Source of the DNA: a virus | Strand: one strand, 5' to 3' | IMG/VR virus record: IMGVR_UViG_3300020385_000016 | Location: 1-59,824 of that record | DNA: 59,824 bases | Shown: positions 22,847-32,518 of the stretch, piece after piece | Layout of the letters: each line of letters starts with the position of its first letter | Numbering within the stretch: the stretch's first letter is position 1 | Program-made: the position numbers and the translations under genes | The notes under the pieces: model-generated | Told to the model about the DNA's origin: nothing | The model's database searches: none | The model's input: the letters and a program-made list of their open reading frames with translations, nothing else

Positions 22847-23929
22847 TTATGCCTCCTGTGGTAGAACTAATTGTACTTGATATTTTTGATTGAACTGATC
22901 AACGTCAGTTTGTGTTCTAATTTGTGCAAAGTCTCCAAGCGCTTGATAACTATTTGCTAATAAAGTTACAATATCATCACCAATTTCTTTTGGTAATCTT
23001 GCTCTTATTTCATCATAAGATAACTGTTCTGGATTTACTGTCTCTTCAACATTAACGTCAGTCATACTTGTCGGAGTTTCAGTCATTATATTTACATCTT
23101 CAGTCACCGATCCACCTTCAGCAAATTGTTTTACAAATTGTTGTGTCATTGTAGCTAAATACTGCGCCTGTAAATCAGCTAATTTGTTTAAATATTCAGG
23201 ATGATCCGCAGTAATTGGTTTGCCGTCACTACCTATTGCTGATTTAATTGCTTTTTTAGCTGCTCTGTTAGCTGATTTAATTAATTCTGTTTGTGAACCA
23301 AGTTTAAAGAAATCAGATACATCTAATCCTTTTAAAACATATAATTCTCTATCTTCATTATATTTTGCTGTAATTTCGTTTAATTTTTTTGTCTTTTCTT
23401 CTGGTTTTAAAGTTGTATCGTTATTAACATTTTCTCTTTTAGTTTCTGTTATTGAATCTAAAAGTATTTGTCTTGCTTTTAAATCACCTTGAGCTTTTTC
23501 CATACCTACTTTATATTCTACATCAGCAGCTGTTAATGTTCTTGCTAAATCTTCTCTTTGTTCCATAGCTTTTTGTTCTCTAGCATCCATTGATGTTCCA
23601 AGATCAACTCCTAATTTAGATAAAGGTTTTGAAGCTGCAGATAAAGTGCCTCCTAAAATACCACCTGTTTCTCCTGGTGCTCCTAATATATCTAGACCAG
23701 CACTAGCTATTCTTAAGTAGTCACCTCTAGATAAACCTTGTGTATTTCTTTCAGGTATTCTCTCTTTTATTGATTCGTAAATATCTACTACTCCAGAATA
23801 ACCACCTGGGCCATCTACTAATCCTCTTTTGTTTGGCATACCACCATCAGCTAAACCTGAAGCGATCCCCGTTCCATAACTATCTACACGTCCACCTCTA
23901 AACATTGGTCTTCTTAAAATTCTACTCAT
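22847..23929 (-). CDS. Virion-associated protein with RGGRV motif (360 aa)
   Basis: N-terminus reads RRPMFRGGRVDSYGTGIASG followed by GGMPNKRGLVDGPGGYSG, a signature seen again in the 53336-55357 product. The middle is charged and helical (DAREQKAMEQREDLARTL). A further FAEGGSV occurs near residue 277. Probably an internal or tail-associated virion protein. Shares a TAATG-like junction with its neighbours. Confidence 0.5.
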   Translation of the reverse strand: MSRILRRPMFRGGRVDSYGTGIASGLADGGMPNKRGLVDGPGGYSGVVDIYESIKERIPERNTQGLSRGDYLRIASAGLDILGAPGETGGILGGTLSAASKPLSKLGVDLGTSMDAREQKAMEQREDLARTLTAADVEYKVGMEKAQGDLKARQILLDSITETKRENVNNDTTLKPEEKTKKLNEITAKYNEDRELYVLKGLDVSDFFKLGSQTELIKSANRAAKKAIKSAIGSDGKPITADHPEYLNKLADLQAQYLATMTQQFVKQFAEGGSVTEDVNIMTETPTSMTDVNVEETVNPEQLSYDEIRARLPKEIGDDIVTLLANSYQALGDFAQIRTQTDVDQFNQKYQVQLVLPQEA

Positions 23930-24663
23930 TATCCTCTAATTGCTCCCATTAATCCAGCTGCACCAATACCTAGTCCTAACAATTGTTGTGTAGCACTTGG
24001 TGGAGGTGTTGATTGAACTTGTGTTGCTGCCGGGAAACCACCGATAACTGATGCTAATTGTGGACCGACTAATCCTAATTGTGTGTAATCTGCAAACGCT
24101 GTTTCTCTAGCTGCTTCTTGGTCCGCTGCTAATCTTGCTTGATCTAATTGTCTTTGTTGACCACCCATTTGAGATTGATACGTACCTAAACCTTGTCTTG
24201 CAACTAAATCACCTGCCGCTGCTGCTTGTGCTTGTTGAAATCCTTGTTGTCTTAAATTTGCTTCAGACATTGCTCTAGCAATATCACCTGTTGCTTGGTA
24301 TTCTCCAATTGATGCTGCTTCTCTACCACCACCAAAAGCACCAGCTTGCGCTGCTCTTTGTCTTATACCAGCTAAACCTTTTTGTTGTTCTCTATCCATA
24401 GCTGCAAGCGAAGTATCAATAACTTCTTGCTGATAAGGTGACATGTAATCTTTGTAAGCTTGTGGTCCTACTAAAGCATCTAAACCTGATGCAGCTGTAG
24501 CTGCTTGTTGTTCTAATGCTGATTGACCTTGTACAAATTGTCTACCTGTATATGTAGATGTAGGAATAGGTGTTTTAAGAAGTTCTAAACCTTTATTCGT
24601 TATACCTAAACCGGCTGCTTCTACAAATGGTTCACGGAGTTGTCTTGTTATTGTTTCAGCCAT
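23929..24663 (-). CDS. Ala/Gln/Gly-rich virion protein (244 aa)
   Basis: Rich in Ala, Gln and Gly (RQRAAQAGAFGGGREAAS and LRQQGFQQAQAAAAGD), mostly helical, ending in a hydrophobic glycine-rich helix (LLGLGIGAAGLMGAIRG). This composition is typical of internal virion proteins that pass through or insert into membranes during DNA ejection. Role inferred from composition and position. Confidence 0.5.
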   Translation of the reverse strand: MAETITRQLREPFVEAAGLGITNKGLELLKTPIPTSTYTGRQFVQGQSALEQQAATAASGLDALVGPQAYKDYMSPYQQEVIDTSLAAMDREQQKGLAGIRQRAAQAGAFGGGREAASIGEYQATGDIARAMSEANLRQQGFQQAQAAAAGDLVARQGLGTYQSQMGGQQRQLDQARLAADQEAARETAFADYTQLGLVGPQLASVIGGFPAATQVQSTPPPSATQQLLGLGIGAAGLMGAIRG

Positions 24664-24911
24664 TATTCTTTATCCTTTTTCTTTTTCTTTTCATTTAATT
24701 TTTTCTTTACTATACCAGTTCCTACTACTGCTGTAGTTCCAGCAGCTCCAACTTTACCTATATTTTTTAATATTTTTCCTGGACTTTTAATTAAGTTATC
24801 AGGATCTTCAGCACTTTTTCTATCTACAAAATCAAGTAAAGATTCTTTTTTAGGTTTTTTGTTTTTAACAAAAGCTTTACCTAATCCTTTTATCGCTAAA
24901 ATAACACCCAT
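24663..24911 (-). CDS. Small lysine-rich protein (82 aa)
   Basis: Basic ends (KNKKPKKESLL and NEKKKKKDKE) enclose a Gly/Val-rich hydrophobic segment (VGAAGTTAVVGTGIVKKKL) that could be a weak membrane helix. The ATG overlaps the next upstream stop. Unknown. Confidence 0.5.
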   Translation of the reverse strand: MGVILAIKGLGKAFVKNKKPKKESLLDFVDRKSAEDPDNLIKSPGKILKNIGKVGAAGTTAVVGTGIVKKKLNEKKKKKDKE

Positions 24912-26851
24912 TATACTTTTGCCTCCAGTTTGTGCATTGTTTCATACATACGTTTTGCTCCTTGGTTAACACTACCACCGCCTGCAGCTCTAACTGCATC
25001 GGCTGTCATTACAAATTCGTTCTTTGATAGTCTTGCAGGAACATCATCTGCTTTTTCTTTAGTTCCTTCAGGTATAAATCCACCACCTCTCATATCTTTA
25101 TCCATACCTGTATTCAATAAATTTTTATTCATTATACCACCTTCAGCTTTTTTACTAAAGGTATCAATTACTTCATCATATCCAGCGTAAGGCGTATCAT
25201 AAGGACCCATTCCAGCTCCTTCATCAAATCTTGTAAAAGTTTCTGCTCCTTCATCTAACATTCCTGAAGCTTTTAAACCTTTCATTCCACTTATAGAATC
25301 TCTATTTGCATCACTTATAAAGTAAGTGTTATCATCTAATTTTTCTACTATACCTTCTTCGACTAAACTATCTAAAGTTTTTTTACCTTTTTTTGATTTA
25401 GCTGTAACTTGTAATTCAAAAGAAGCTCCCGTGTCCTCTGCATAATCTGAGCTTCCTCTTAATTCTACATCATCAGTCATTCTTGATAATCTGTTAACTA
25501 CCATAGTTTTTAATTTTGATAGTCCTTGCATACTACTTTTTATACCAGCTTTACCCAATTCCATTAATGCACCAACTTTACCACCACCAGCCATACCAGA
25601 TCTAGCTTGTCTTAAATATGATGCAAAATCCATAGGTTCTAATCCTTGTTCTTCCATTTCAAAAACATATTGCTCATACATTTCTTCTATATCATCTTTG
25701 TATCCTGATGCTACTTGTGTTCCTTTTATACCTTGTCCTTGACTCATATCATCAAAAGCTTCTCTTGCTTTTTTAGCTGCATCTTCTGGTGAGAAACCTA
25801 AATCTAAAAACTCTTCAAAAAGTTTTTCTAAAAGTTCATCGTTTTGAGCGTTAGATACTTGTTCTCCATACTCAACGCCTTGATCTCTCATTAAATCCAT
25901 AATACCTAAATCGTCTACTTGTTCTTCTATTTCTACTTCACCACCTCTAGCAAATCTTTTAAACTCTGTTGGTTCCATTTCTCCAAAACTTCTACCATAT
26001 GCTTTTTGAACGCCGTCCATTGCAGTTGCTAAATGACCAGCTAAATTATCTTTATCTTCTTTTTCGGGAAAATTAAATACAAATTGACCTTTTTCATTTT
26101 TTGTTATAACAGGTTCTCTTTCCTCTTCATCTTCTTTATCTTTAGAAAAGAAATTTTTCATAGAAGCTTTAGCACCTTTATATCCTCTTGACACATTTTC
26201 TAAATAATTTTCGTCATCAAATATACCAAGTCCTTCTGCAAACCCTATTCTACCACCACCTGCGTAGCCATATGTATCTAACATTGTATTAACATAATCA
26301 TCATCATAACCAGCATTTTTATAAATACCAAAAATTGCATTTCTTCTATCTACTTTACTAGCTACACCTTGTTCTAATAAATTTTTATTATACTGATCTA
26401 TTTCATCTTGTCTAATTTCTGCAAACTTTGCAGATTGATCTAATGCTGTTTGTGCACCTATTGTTTTTACTGCACCTAAATTTCTTACAGCAGCATCTCC
26501 TTTGCCTGCTATATTAGCTAATTTTTCTGTAAAACTTAAAGCAGTTCCAGCATCGCCAACAGGTGCAAATTTTGTAGCAACTTGTCCTAACCCGCCTGAT
26601 ATTGCTCCAGGAGCCGCTGCTAAAATTCCTGCTCTTAATGGATTACCTTGTTCATCTGTAGCTGCAGACGTTGCTGCTGCTATTAATCCTCTTTGTGCTA
26701 ATGCTGTTCCCAGTCCACTACCAAATGCTTTACCTGCTATTCCAGGTCCAAAACCTGCTGCAATATAAGGTAAGAACGGCCTAATCTCTTTAGGTATAAT
26801 CTTCTTTGCTATTTTACGAACTGGTCTGAATACTTTTTTAAAAAATCCCAT
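24911..26851 (-). CDS. Large virion protein with repeated GG motifs and SKNEFVMTADAV end (646 aa)
   Basis: Basic start (FFKKVFRPVRKIAKKIIPKE), then a glycine/alanine-rich hydrophobic region (residues about 30-120). GG motifs recur: YAGGGRIGF, FARGGEVEI, MAGGGKVGAL, KAEGGIMNK, MRGGGFIPEG. The C-terminus carries VPARLSKNEFVMTADAVRAAGGG, a sequence I recognise in marine phage virion proteins. MAGGGKV is shared exactly with the 55357-56637 product. Likely structural or ejected. Confidence 0.55.
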   Translation of the reverse strand: MGFFKKVFRPVRKIAKKIIPKEIRPFLPYIAAGFGPGIAGKAFGSGLGTALAQRGLIAAATSAATDEQGNPLRAGILAAAPGAISGGLGQVATKFAPVGDAGTALSFTEKLANIAGKGDAAVRNLGAVKTIGAQTALDQSAKFAEIRQDEIDQYNKNLLEQGVASKVDRRNAIFGIYKNAGYDDDYVNTMLDTYGYAGGGRIGFAEGLGIFDDENYLENVSRGYKGAKASMKNFFSKDKEDEEEREPVITKNEKGQFVFNFPEKEDKDNLAGHLATAMDGVQKAYGRSFGEMEPTEFKRFARGGEVEIEEQVDDLGIMDLMRDQGVEYGEQVSNAQNDELLEKLFEEFLDLGFSPEDAAKKAREAFDDMSQGQGIKGTQVASGYKDDIEEMYEQYVFEMEEQGLEPMDFASYLRQARSGMAGGGKVGALMELGKAGIKSSMQGLSKLKTMVVNRLSRMTDDVELRGSSDYAEDTGASFELQVTAKSKKGKKTLDSLVEEGIVEKLDDNTYFISDANRDSISGMKGLKASGMLDEGAETFTRFDEGAGMGPYDTPYAGYDEVIDTFSKKAEGGIMNKNLLNTGMDKDMRGGGFIPEGTKEKADDVPARLSKNEFVMTADAVRAAGGGSVNQGAKRMYETMHKLEAKV

Positions 26852-26864
26852 AATTTTTATTGTG

Positions 26865-26945
26865 TTATATAAGTGAAATGCAAGATGGCCACTCTTGATT
26901 TAAGCCAGTATCTTTCATTTTACTTGTTTTTTTACCTCTAGTCAA
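26865..26945 (-). CDS. Possible 26-aa microprotein (TTG start)
   Basis: From TTG 26945 the frame reads a lysine-rich start (TRGKKTSKMKDTG) and LNQEWPSCISLI. It fills the 95-base gap between 26851 and 26947. No clear ribosome site. Listed because similar short peptides appear familiar from marine phages; weak. Confidence 0.25.
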   Translation of the reverse strand: MTRGKKTSKMKDTGLNQEWPSCISLI

Positions 26946-26946
26946 T

Positions 26947-27195
26947 CTAGAATATATTACTACCTGCTCCTAAATTTATCTCTTCTACGGTTAATTTAAC
27001 GTCTCTTCTTATGTGTTCTGCTTTAGTAGCTGTATCTGTATTTTGTACATCTGCTAATGCTTCTGCATCGGACATATACTCTTGACCTGTTTCCATGTTA
27101 GTTAAAGTAATTTCACATTTAGGTGTAATGACTGGTACCTTTTTACCATTAATTACTTCGTATCTAACTGAAGCTTCTGTCTCTACAAATGACAT
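26947..27195 (-). CDS. Small virion-region protein (82 aa)
   Basis: Beta-rich start (VRYEVINGKKVPVITPKCEITL) followed by a helix with many Ala and Asp. Soluble. Abuts the next gene exactly. Function unknown, likely a minor structural protein. Confidence 0.5.
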   Translation of the reverse strand: MSFVETEASVRYEVINGKKVPVITPKCEITLTNMETGQEYMSDAEALADVQNTDTATKAEHIRRDVKLTVEEINLGAGSNIF

Positions 27196-27527
27196 TATCT
27201 GTCCTCTCTATTTATTTCTAATATTGATGCAACCACGTCCACCGCTCCGCTAGCCGCTTGCACTTTTAGTATCTCATTTTCTTCCATAATCAAAGGTTCT
27301 GTTAACACTTGTTCTTTTAAACCAGAAGTTAAATTAACGTCATTGTCAATTACAAAAGCTGTGCCTGATGCATTAGTTAAAGTTACTTTTACAACTGCTG
27401 TACTTGCAGCATCCTCTGCCACGTTTATAGATTTAACAATAGCTCTAGAGTTAGAGGGTACTGTATACAAAGTTGTAAGATCTGTATTAGTTAAACTTAC
27501 TTTATCATTTTTATATATATTTGCCAT
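27195..27527 (-). CDS. Small beta-rich structural protein (110 aa)
   Basis: TLYTVPSNSRAIVKSINVAE and NEILKVQAASGAVDVVASILE give an all-beta plan with small residues, like the 38624-38950 product, which shares the pattern (IELIQGGAKIVLASGDTLEAV). Both look like short virion proteins of one fold. No named family. Confidence 0.5.
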   Translation of the reverse strand: MANIYKNDKVSLTNTDLTTLYTVPSNSRAIVKSINVAEDAASTAVVKVTLTNASGTAFVIDNDVNLTSGLKEQVLTEPLIMEENEILKVQAASGAVDVVASILEINREDR

Positions 27528-27695
27528 TTATCCTAATCCAAAGAAAGTGTATCTTTCAGAGTCTTCTTTTAATTGTGTTAAATATGTAGAGTTTAATTGT
27601 TCTATAATATTAGTTAATGCTTTATTAATTTGTCTTTGATTATCTTCACTATATTCTTTTTTTGGTTCTGGTAATCTTACTACTACTTTAGTCAT
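27528..27695 (-). CDS. Small helical protein (55 aa)
   Basis: From ATG 27695, overlapping the previous stop by one base: VVVRLPEPKKEYSEDNQRQI then NKALTNIIEQLNSTYLTQLK. A short helical peptide with an FFGLG end. It fills exactly the space between its neighbours. Function unknown; similar short peptides accompany tail genes in marine phages. Confidence 0.6.
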   Translation of the reverse strand: MTKVVVRLPEPKKEYSEDNQRQINKALTNIIEQLNSTYLTQLKEDSERYTFFGLG

Positions 27696-29902
27696 TATCT
27701 TCTTCCATCTGGTTGTAGGTCAGCTTGAAATGTACCAAATCTCCAAGATTGTCCTGATCCTGTATTTTCAATTTTAAGCGCAGCATATCTACCACGAGCT
27801 CTTGTATCTACTTTAGTCGTAGTTGAAGTAATTGTAAAGGGACTTAAAGCTGTATTTGTATTAGGATCTGCAGGGTAATCCGCTACAGAAATAGTAACTT
27901 GTGCATCTCCTACTAAATTTTTAAAGTTAGGTAGAAATCTTCTCATAGCTAAAAAGTATTCTCCAATACCTTGATCTGTTTGTAAAGCAAAGTCATAAGA
28001 TTGTGCAAAAGAAGTTAACACTGTTGTACTTCCATTTGGATTAATTTGATCTGTTCCTATTTCATGTTCAAACAATACACTTTGCCCTAATCCTGTTTCA
28101 CCTATGATTGCAGGAAAAGTTCCTGTGTTAGAACTATTAAATGCTGTTGCATAAGGTCTAGGATATACTAGTGAATCAATCCAAGTTGTTCTAATTGAAT
28201 TTGTGTTTGTACCTGTGTACCAATTACCCATAGGAACGGGTTGAGTTGTTTGTCCGTAGTTGTAAACTACATATCTATTATTAAAATCAGATCCTGTTGA
28301 TGGATACCACCAAACAACTTCTGTAAATAAATTATTAATACCTGCATTAATTTGTTGACCTTTAGTTGTATCAATATCATCAAATACATAATCTTCTACA
28401 CTACAAGGTAAAGTATTAACTGTACCATCAAACGAGAAGAAACCATTATTACCCATCCAATAAGCAACACCATCAATTTCAATTGCAGCGTTCTGTCCTA
28501 TTAATCCACAGTTAGTTCCTACTTGTTCAAAGCCAAATGTAAAAGGCGCACCTACAAATTTCATTGTGTATAATGCATTGTCAGTCCATACTAGAATATT
28601 TTCTTTTGCAACCAAAGCTCCTACAATTTTTGTACCATCTTGTAATCTTTGTGAACCTGCTGTGTTAACAGCTTCTATGGTATATTCATTAATACTTTCA
28701 TCAGCAGAAAATCTAATAAACATATCATCTTGTGTAGATGGAGTTCCAATAGTTATTTCAGTTCCAAAATGAATTAAGTGTCTTGTTGTTGGTGAAATTA
28801 AAGTTGTTCGTGTTGCAGTTGGATTATTTGTAGTTAAAAAAGTAGTTGTAGTTGTTGATGCTCTTGTTGTAAATCTAGCCGCGATCCCTGCATTCCAAGT
28901 AAATGTTTTACCATTTAATATTGTCGCTACAAGAACTTGTCCAAAAGAATTAAGTGACCAAAGGCCTGGTTCTAATGTAACCGTTGATGCTTCAACCGCA
29001 CTACCAAATCCTGTAAAATTAGTTGCGTTTTGAACAACAGCGTTGGTACTATGTGCTTGACCATTTGATGTACCAGGAGTTGCTGTTCCATTTGTGCCTC
29101 TAGTAATACCTAAAAATTGTGTAGAATTTTTTGATGTATATGTAATTAATTCATTTGCTATTGCAATTGTTCCTGCAGTTGGAAAATCAGTAGTTGAATC
29201 TACAGTAACAGCGGTCCCCGACCCACCTGTACCAGCAGTATCTGCGCTTAGTGATCCATTTAATTCTGTTTGTACAACACCGGTAATTGTTCCACCATAG
29301 TTACCAATACCAAAACCATAACCATAAGATTGTTCTGCTGGACCCACAGGCTCGTAAGGTTTTAAAGTAATACTACCACCCGTTGATACTGTACCCGTTG
29401 CAGCTGATCCCATTGTAATTGTAAAAGTTGTTGGAGTTGGAACGCTAATAACTTGAAACTTCTTATCTTCAAAATCTGATGCTGAAAAACCTGTACCACT
29501 TGGTAAAGTTACAGCATCAAATAAAACTATACCACCTACATTTATTCCATGTGCGGCTGAAGTTGTTATAGTAACAGTTGTTGTAGAATTTGTTGAAAGT
29601 GTTGCACCTGTGATACTAGTTTTTAAAGGTGTAATATCAAAAAGTTGACCTTCAAAATAAACTAATAAAAATTTGTCTGTACCTAATGCTACATATCTAT
29701 TGCCTTCTAAATCTACAAAAGCAAATTGTTTTCTAACTACACCTACAATAGTATCTCCAAGTAAAGACTGCCAACCACCAACTTTTTCTGGAAGTCCATA
29801 TCTAAATCTAACATTATCTGAATCAACCCAACGACCTACTGCACCAACAGTAGTATCCTGTTTGTCAATTCCTGGCGCAAATTTAATTTGTTGAAGAGCC
29901 AT
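27695..29902 (-). CDS. Tail nozzle/tube-like virion protein (735 aa)
   Basis: N-terminus: FAPGIDKQDTTVGAVGRW, VDSDNVRFRYGLPEKVGGW, then RKQFAFVDLEGNRYVALG. This pattern of a start 'with all sites listed, then GGW' resembles T7 gp12 and P22 gp10 nozzle proteins, which are beta-propellers closing the podovirus tail. A Ser/Thr-rich region (residues 80-290) has immunoglobulin-like strands. C-terminal part: YRRYAALKIENTGSG-like (RGRYAALKIENTGSGQSWRF). Assignment as nozzle is by analogy. Confidence 0.55.
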   Translation of the reverse strand: MALQQIKFAPGIDKQDTTVGAVGRWVDSDNVRFRYGLPEKVGGWQSLLGDTIVGVVRKQFAFVDLEGNRYVALGTDKFLLVYFEGQLFDITPLKTSITGATLSTNSTTTVTITTSAAHGINVGGIVLFDAVTLPSGTGFSASDFEDKKFQVISVPTPTTFTITMGSAATGTVSTGGSITLKPYEPVGPAEQSYGYGFGIGNYGGTITGVVQTELNGSLSADTAGTGGSGTAVTVDSTTDFPTAGTIAIANELITYTSKNSTQFLGITRGTNGTATPGTSNGQAHSTNAVVQNATNFTGFGSAVEASTVTLEPGLWSLNSFGQVLVATILNGKTFTWNAGIAARFTTRASTTTTTFLTTNNPTATRTTLISPTTRHLIHFGTEITIGTPSTQDDMFIRFSADESINEYTIEAVNTAGSQRLQDGTKIVGALVAKENILVWTDNALYTMKFVGAPFTFGFEQVGTNCGLIGQNAAIEIDGVAYWMGNNGFFSFDGTVNTLPCSVEDYVFDDIDTTKGQQINAGINNLFTEVVWWYPSTGSDFNNRYVVYNYGQTTQPVPMGNWYTGTNTNSIRTTWIDSLVYPRPYATAFNSSNTGTFPAIIGETGLGQSVLFEHEIGTDQINPNGSTTVLTSFAQSYDFALQTDQGIGEYFLAMRRFLPNFKNLVGDAQVTISVADYPADPNTNTALSPFTITSTTTKVDTRARGRYAALKIENTGSGQSWRFGTFQADLQPDGRR

Positions 29903-29912
29903 ATTTTAGCTC

Positions 29913-30632
29913 CTATGCTGTGTTTGTTTTATAAGCCCAACCTCTAGTAGCGTCTACATAAACTAAAGTAATAGATTGACCGTTTGTAGTTAATGTAAGA
30001 TTACTAGTGCCTGTATTAATAGGTTGACCATTTCTATCTACTATTAAATTATTAGATCCAAAAGTTCCTCTTGTATCTATAATACTAACTTCATCACCTA
30101 CAGCTGGCGAAGCAGGTAAAGTTATTGTAATTGGGTTAGCTGTTGTATTTGCAAAAATTTGTGCTCCTGCAACTGCTGTATAAGGAGAATTAGAATCAGT
30201 TATAGTTGCATAACCTTTTTCAATAATTCTAGTTGTTGTATTTGTTCCATCAGAAACACAAAGTAAAGATGCTCCTGGAGGTACAGGTTGAGCTGTACCA
30301 CTAGCTGTTAAAACACTTAAAGTATTATTAGCAGTGCCTCTAACTGTTTCATCACTTATAATCCAAACTCTTTCAGAACTAGCTGGCATTGTTAAAGTTC
30401 TAGCACCACCTAATGTTCCAGATAGTTTTAAATAAATATTTTTACCATTTGATGTTGCACCATCTGTTAAATCTAAAGTTACACTAGCTCCAGCCATATT
30501 AATATCTAAATAGCCACTAGCGCTTTGTTCTAATATTTGTAAATTTGTATTTGTTATAGTACCCCAAAGACCAGCTTTTTCACCGGTTGCTACTATTTCT
30601 AATTTAAGATCTGATGAGTATGTTGATGCCAT
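29913..30632 (-). CDS. Tail fibre/appendage protein (239 aa)
   Basis: N-terminus YSSDLKLEIVATGEKAGLWG then TITNTNLQILEQ is the known start of fibre proteins in marine phages. The rest is beta-rich with TITLPASPAVGDEVSIID and SITLVYVDATRGWAYK, shared with the three glycine-rich fibres (for example VTVTLPASPSAGDIV and TLVYVDGTRGWK). Probably a short fibre with the same stalk module. Confidence 0.65.
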   Translation of the reverse strand: MASTYSSDLKLEIVATGEKAGLWGTITNTNLQILEQSASGYLDINMAGASVTLDLTDGATSNGKNIYLKLSGTLGGARTLTMPASSERVWIISDETVRGTANNTLSVLTASGTAQPVPPGASLLCVSDGTNTTTRIIEKGYATITDSNSPYTAVAGAQIFANTTANPITITLPASPAVGDEVSIIDTRGTFGSNNLIVDRNGQPINTGTSNLTLTTNGQSITLVYVDATRGWAYKTNTA

Positions 30633-30636
30633 AATT

Positions 30637-31086
30637 TTAACTTGGATCTATTGGTGTCCAAACCATATTTGCTCCTGGTATAATTTCATTCCACGTAATT
30701 ACACCTACGTCGTTAGTACTTAATGTCAAACCAGCTTTAGTTGGATTTACTAAAGCAGTTCCTGTTACTGTAACATTTCCAGTTGCTAACGTCAATGCGT
30801 TTCCTGTAACCGAAGCATTAGCGTCTGCCGTTACTGTAAATGAGCCTAAACCTAGCGATGTAGCATTACCTGTAACGGTAAAATTAGAATCTCCTGTAAT
30901 GGTTAAAGTACCAAAACCTAAACTTAATGGATTAGGAGTTGCATCTTCCGTAATAGCATCTGCTATAATACCTACACTACCAATTGAAATACTTAATGCG
31001 TTACCAGTAGTTGATACTAGTACATCAGAATCTGGTCCTGATGTAGCGAACGGTAATGCTGATATTGCGTCAAATCCTAAACTCAT
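30637..31086 (-). CDS. Beta-repeat virion protein (149 aa)
   Basis: Internal repeats of about 25 residues are visible: SLGFGTLTITGDSNFTVTGN, SLGLGSFTVTADANASVTGN and LATGNVTVTGTALVNPT. Each carries a glycine-alternating strand, so the protein is likely a beta-helix or trimeric stalk. Located between fibre and oxygenase cassettes. Confidence 0.55.
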   Translation of the reverse strand: MSLGFDAISALPFATSGPDSDVLVSTTGNALSISIGSVGIIADAITEDATPNPLSLGFGTLTITGDSNFTVTGNATSLGLGSFTVTADANASVTGNALTLATGNVTVTGTALVNPTKAGLTLSTNDVGVITWNEIIPGANMVWTPIDPS

Positions 31087-31104
31087 AAATAATCCTTAAA
31101 AGGA

Positions 31105-31130
31105 GGCTGTAGGTATGGTGGAGTACAGCC
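31105..31130 (-). terminator. Hairpin between the oxygenase cassette and the 31086 gene
   Basis: GGCTGTA and TACAGCC pair across a 12-base loop; on the leftward transcript TCCTTTT follows. The hairpin lies after the last oxygenase gene and before the structural gene at 31086. Weak terminator or attenuator. Confidence 0.4.
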
Positions 31131-31147
31131 CCCATTTAAAGATTATA

Positions 31148-31801
31148 TTACTTTTTAAACCAACTTGGAAGTCCTAAATGAGGTCTTGTATCATTTATGT
31201 TTTTATCCGCATCTTTAGATTTTTGATCATTATAGTGCAGAAAAACTTGAGCACAGTTATCTCCTTTAAATTCTTCTCTCCAGTGTTCTAATTCCATACC
31301 TCTATAAACTAACATATCACCAGGTTTTAGATTAACTAAAATACCTTTGTTATTACTAGAAAATGTTAATTTTTTACCATCTGGTGCACCTACATTTTTC
31401 TTTGGTTCTAAATGTATTGGCCAAGGATCACCACCTAGGTTAAGTGTTGTAGATATTTCACAACTAAATCTATCTTTGTGTCTTTCCAAGATGTCACCAG
31501 CTTTATATATTCTAGCATAAGAATAAGTTGGATTTAATTTAAGTCCTGTTTTCTTTTCCATAATAGGTAAAGTTCTCATCAATAATGTTTCCATAGCTAC
31601 ATCTGCATAATGAGAATAAGTATTTTTAACTTGTGGATCTGACCACGTTCCCCATTCTGTTGTAAACTGTGAGATATACCTTTGATCAAATAAAGTTCTA
31701 GCAACAGTTCTTTTAAGTAAGAAGTAATTGTAAACAAATTCAGCTATGTCTTTAGGTACAGCTTCTTTAATAACTATATATTTATTTTTTTTGAAGCTCA
31801 T
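31148..31801 (-). CDS. 2OG-Fe(II) oxygenase A (217 aa)
   Basis: ERHKDRFSCEISTTLNLGG (residues 106-124) gives H108-x-D110 and LKPGDMLVYRGMELEHW (158-174) the distal H173, the double-stranded beta-helix iron triad. A 2-oxoglutarate-binding Arg is not obvious in the usual place. The first 45 residues form the N-terminal helix. Last gene in a cassette of four; its ATG overlaps the preceding stop. Substrate unknown. Confidence 0.7.
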   Translation of the reverse strand: MSFKKNKYIVIKEAVPKDIAEFVYNYFLLKRTVARTLFDQRYISQFTTEWGTWSDPQVKNTYSHYADVAMETLLMRTLPIMEKKTGLKLNPTYSYARIYKAGDILERHKDRFSCEISTTLNLGGDPWPIHLEPKKNVGAPDGKKLTFSSNNKGILVNLKPGDMLVYRGMELEHWREEFKGDNCAQVFLHYNDQKSKDADKNINDTRPHLGLPSWFKK

Positions 31802-32517
31802 TTAATACTCTTTTCTTTTGATATTGCTGTTTCAACAACTTTAATATTCCAATGTATAAATCTAAATGGTTCTATTCCAGCATCTACTGCGAACTCGTGT
31901 GGAACATAACCTGGAAATATAATCATCGTTCCTGGTTTAGGTTTGTAATGCACTTGACTTGTACCCAGTGTAATTTGTGATTGATCTTTTGAAGGTAACT
32001 TTGTCATCTCTGCACCAGGTCTTGGTTCATGAAAAATAGGGTAAGATGTTTTATCACTACATTTTAAAAAATAAAATCCTGATACATGTTGATTCCAATG
32101 TTGATGTGTAGCATGATGACCACCACCTCTTTTACTAAATTCTTGTACCCAAAATTCTGTAAAGTGTAAGCTATGATTTTGTAAATTAAATCCTTGCCAA
32201 TCTAAAAACTCAAAGGATCGTTGACCAATGAACTCTACTAGATCTTTAGCTTTAGGGTCTTGTGGAAAACTTTCACTGTGATTTGATAAACCAAAATCTC
32301 CTATTTCTTTCTTCCATTTAGGATCATTTTTTAATTTATCTTTTATTAATTTTTCACCTTTTTTCAAATATTTATCTGTTAGATTAATTGCGTTTTTCAA
32401 AAACATTGGAGCTTCTGCAATCCAAATTGGTGTTTGAAAATAAAACGCAGCTTTAAAATCTACGTGTCCTTTTGGTTTTTGTGGTGTACTACTGCCACCT
32501 TGTTTTATATTATTCAT
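31798..32517 (-). CDS. 2OG-Fe(II) oxygenase B, TIGR02466-like (239 aa)
   Basis: HHATHQHWNQHVSGFYFL (134-151) carries H138/H140 and PGTMIIFPGYVPHEF (195-209) the distal H207; FRFIHWNI (218-225) provides the Arg219 for 2-oxoglutarate. This matches the 'putative 2OG-Fe(II) oxygenase' family seen in marine phages. An N-terminal extension of 120 residues contains WQGFNLQNHSLHFTEFW. Ends four bases into gene A. Confidence 0.75.
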   Translation of the reverse strand: MNNIKQGGSSTPQKPKGHVDFKAAFYFQTPIWIAEAPMFLKNAINLTDKYLKKGEKLIKDKLKNDPKWKKEIGDFGLSNHSESFPQDPKAKDLVEFIGQRSFEFLDWQGFNLQNHSLHFTEFWVQEFSKRGGGHHATHQHWNQHVSGFYFLKCSDKTSYPIFHEPRPGAEMTKLPSKDQSQITLGTSQVHYKPKPGTMIIFPGYVPHEFAVDAGIEPFRFIHWNIKVVETAISKEKSIK

Positions 32518-32518
32518 A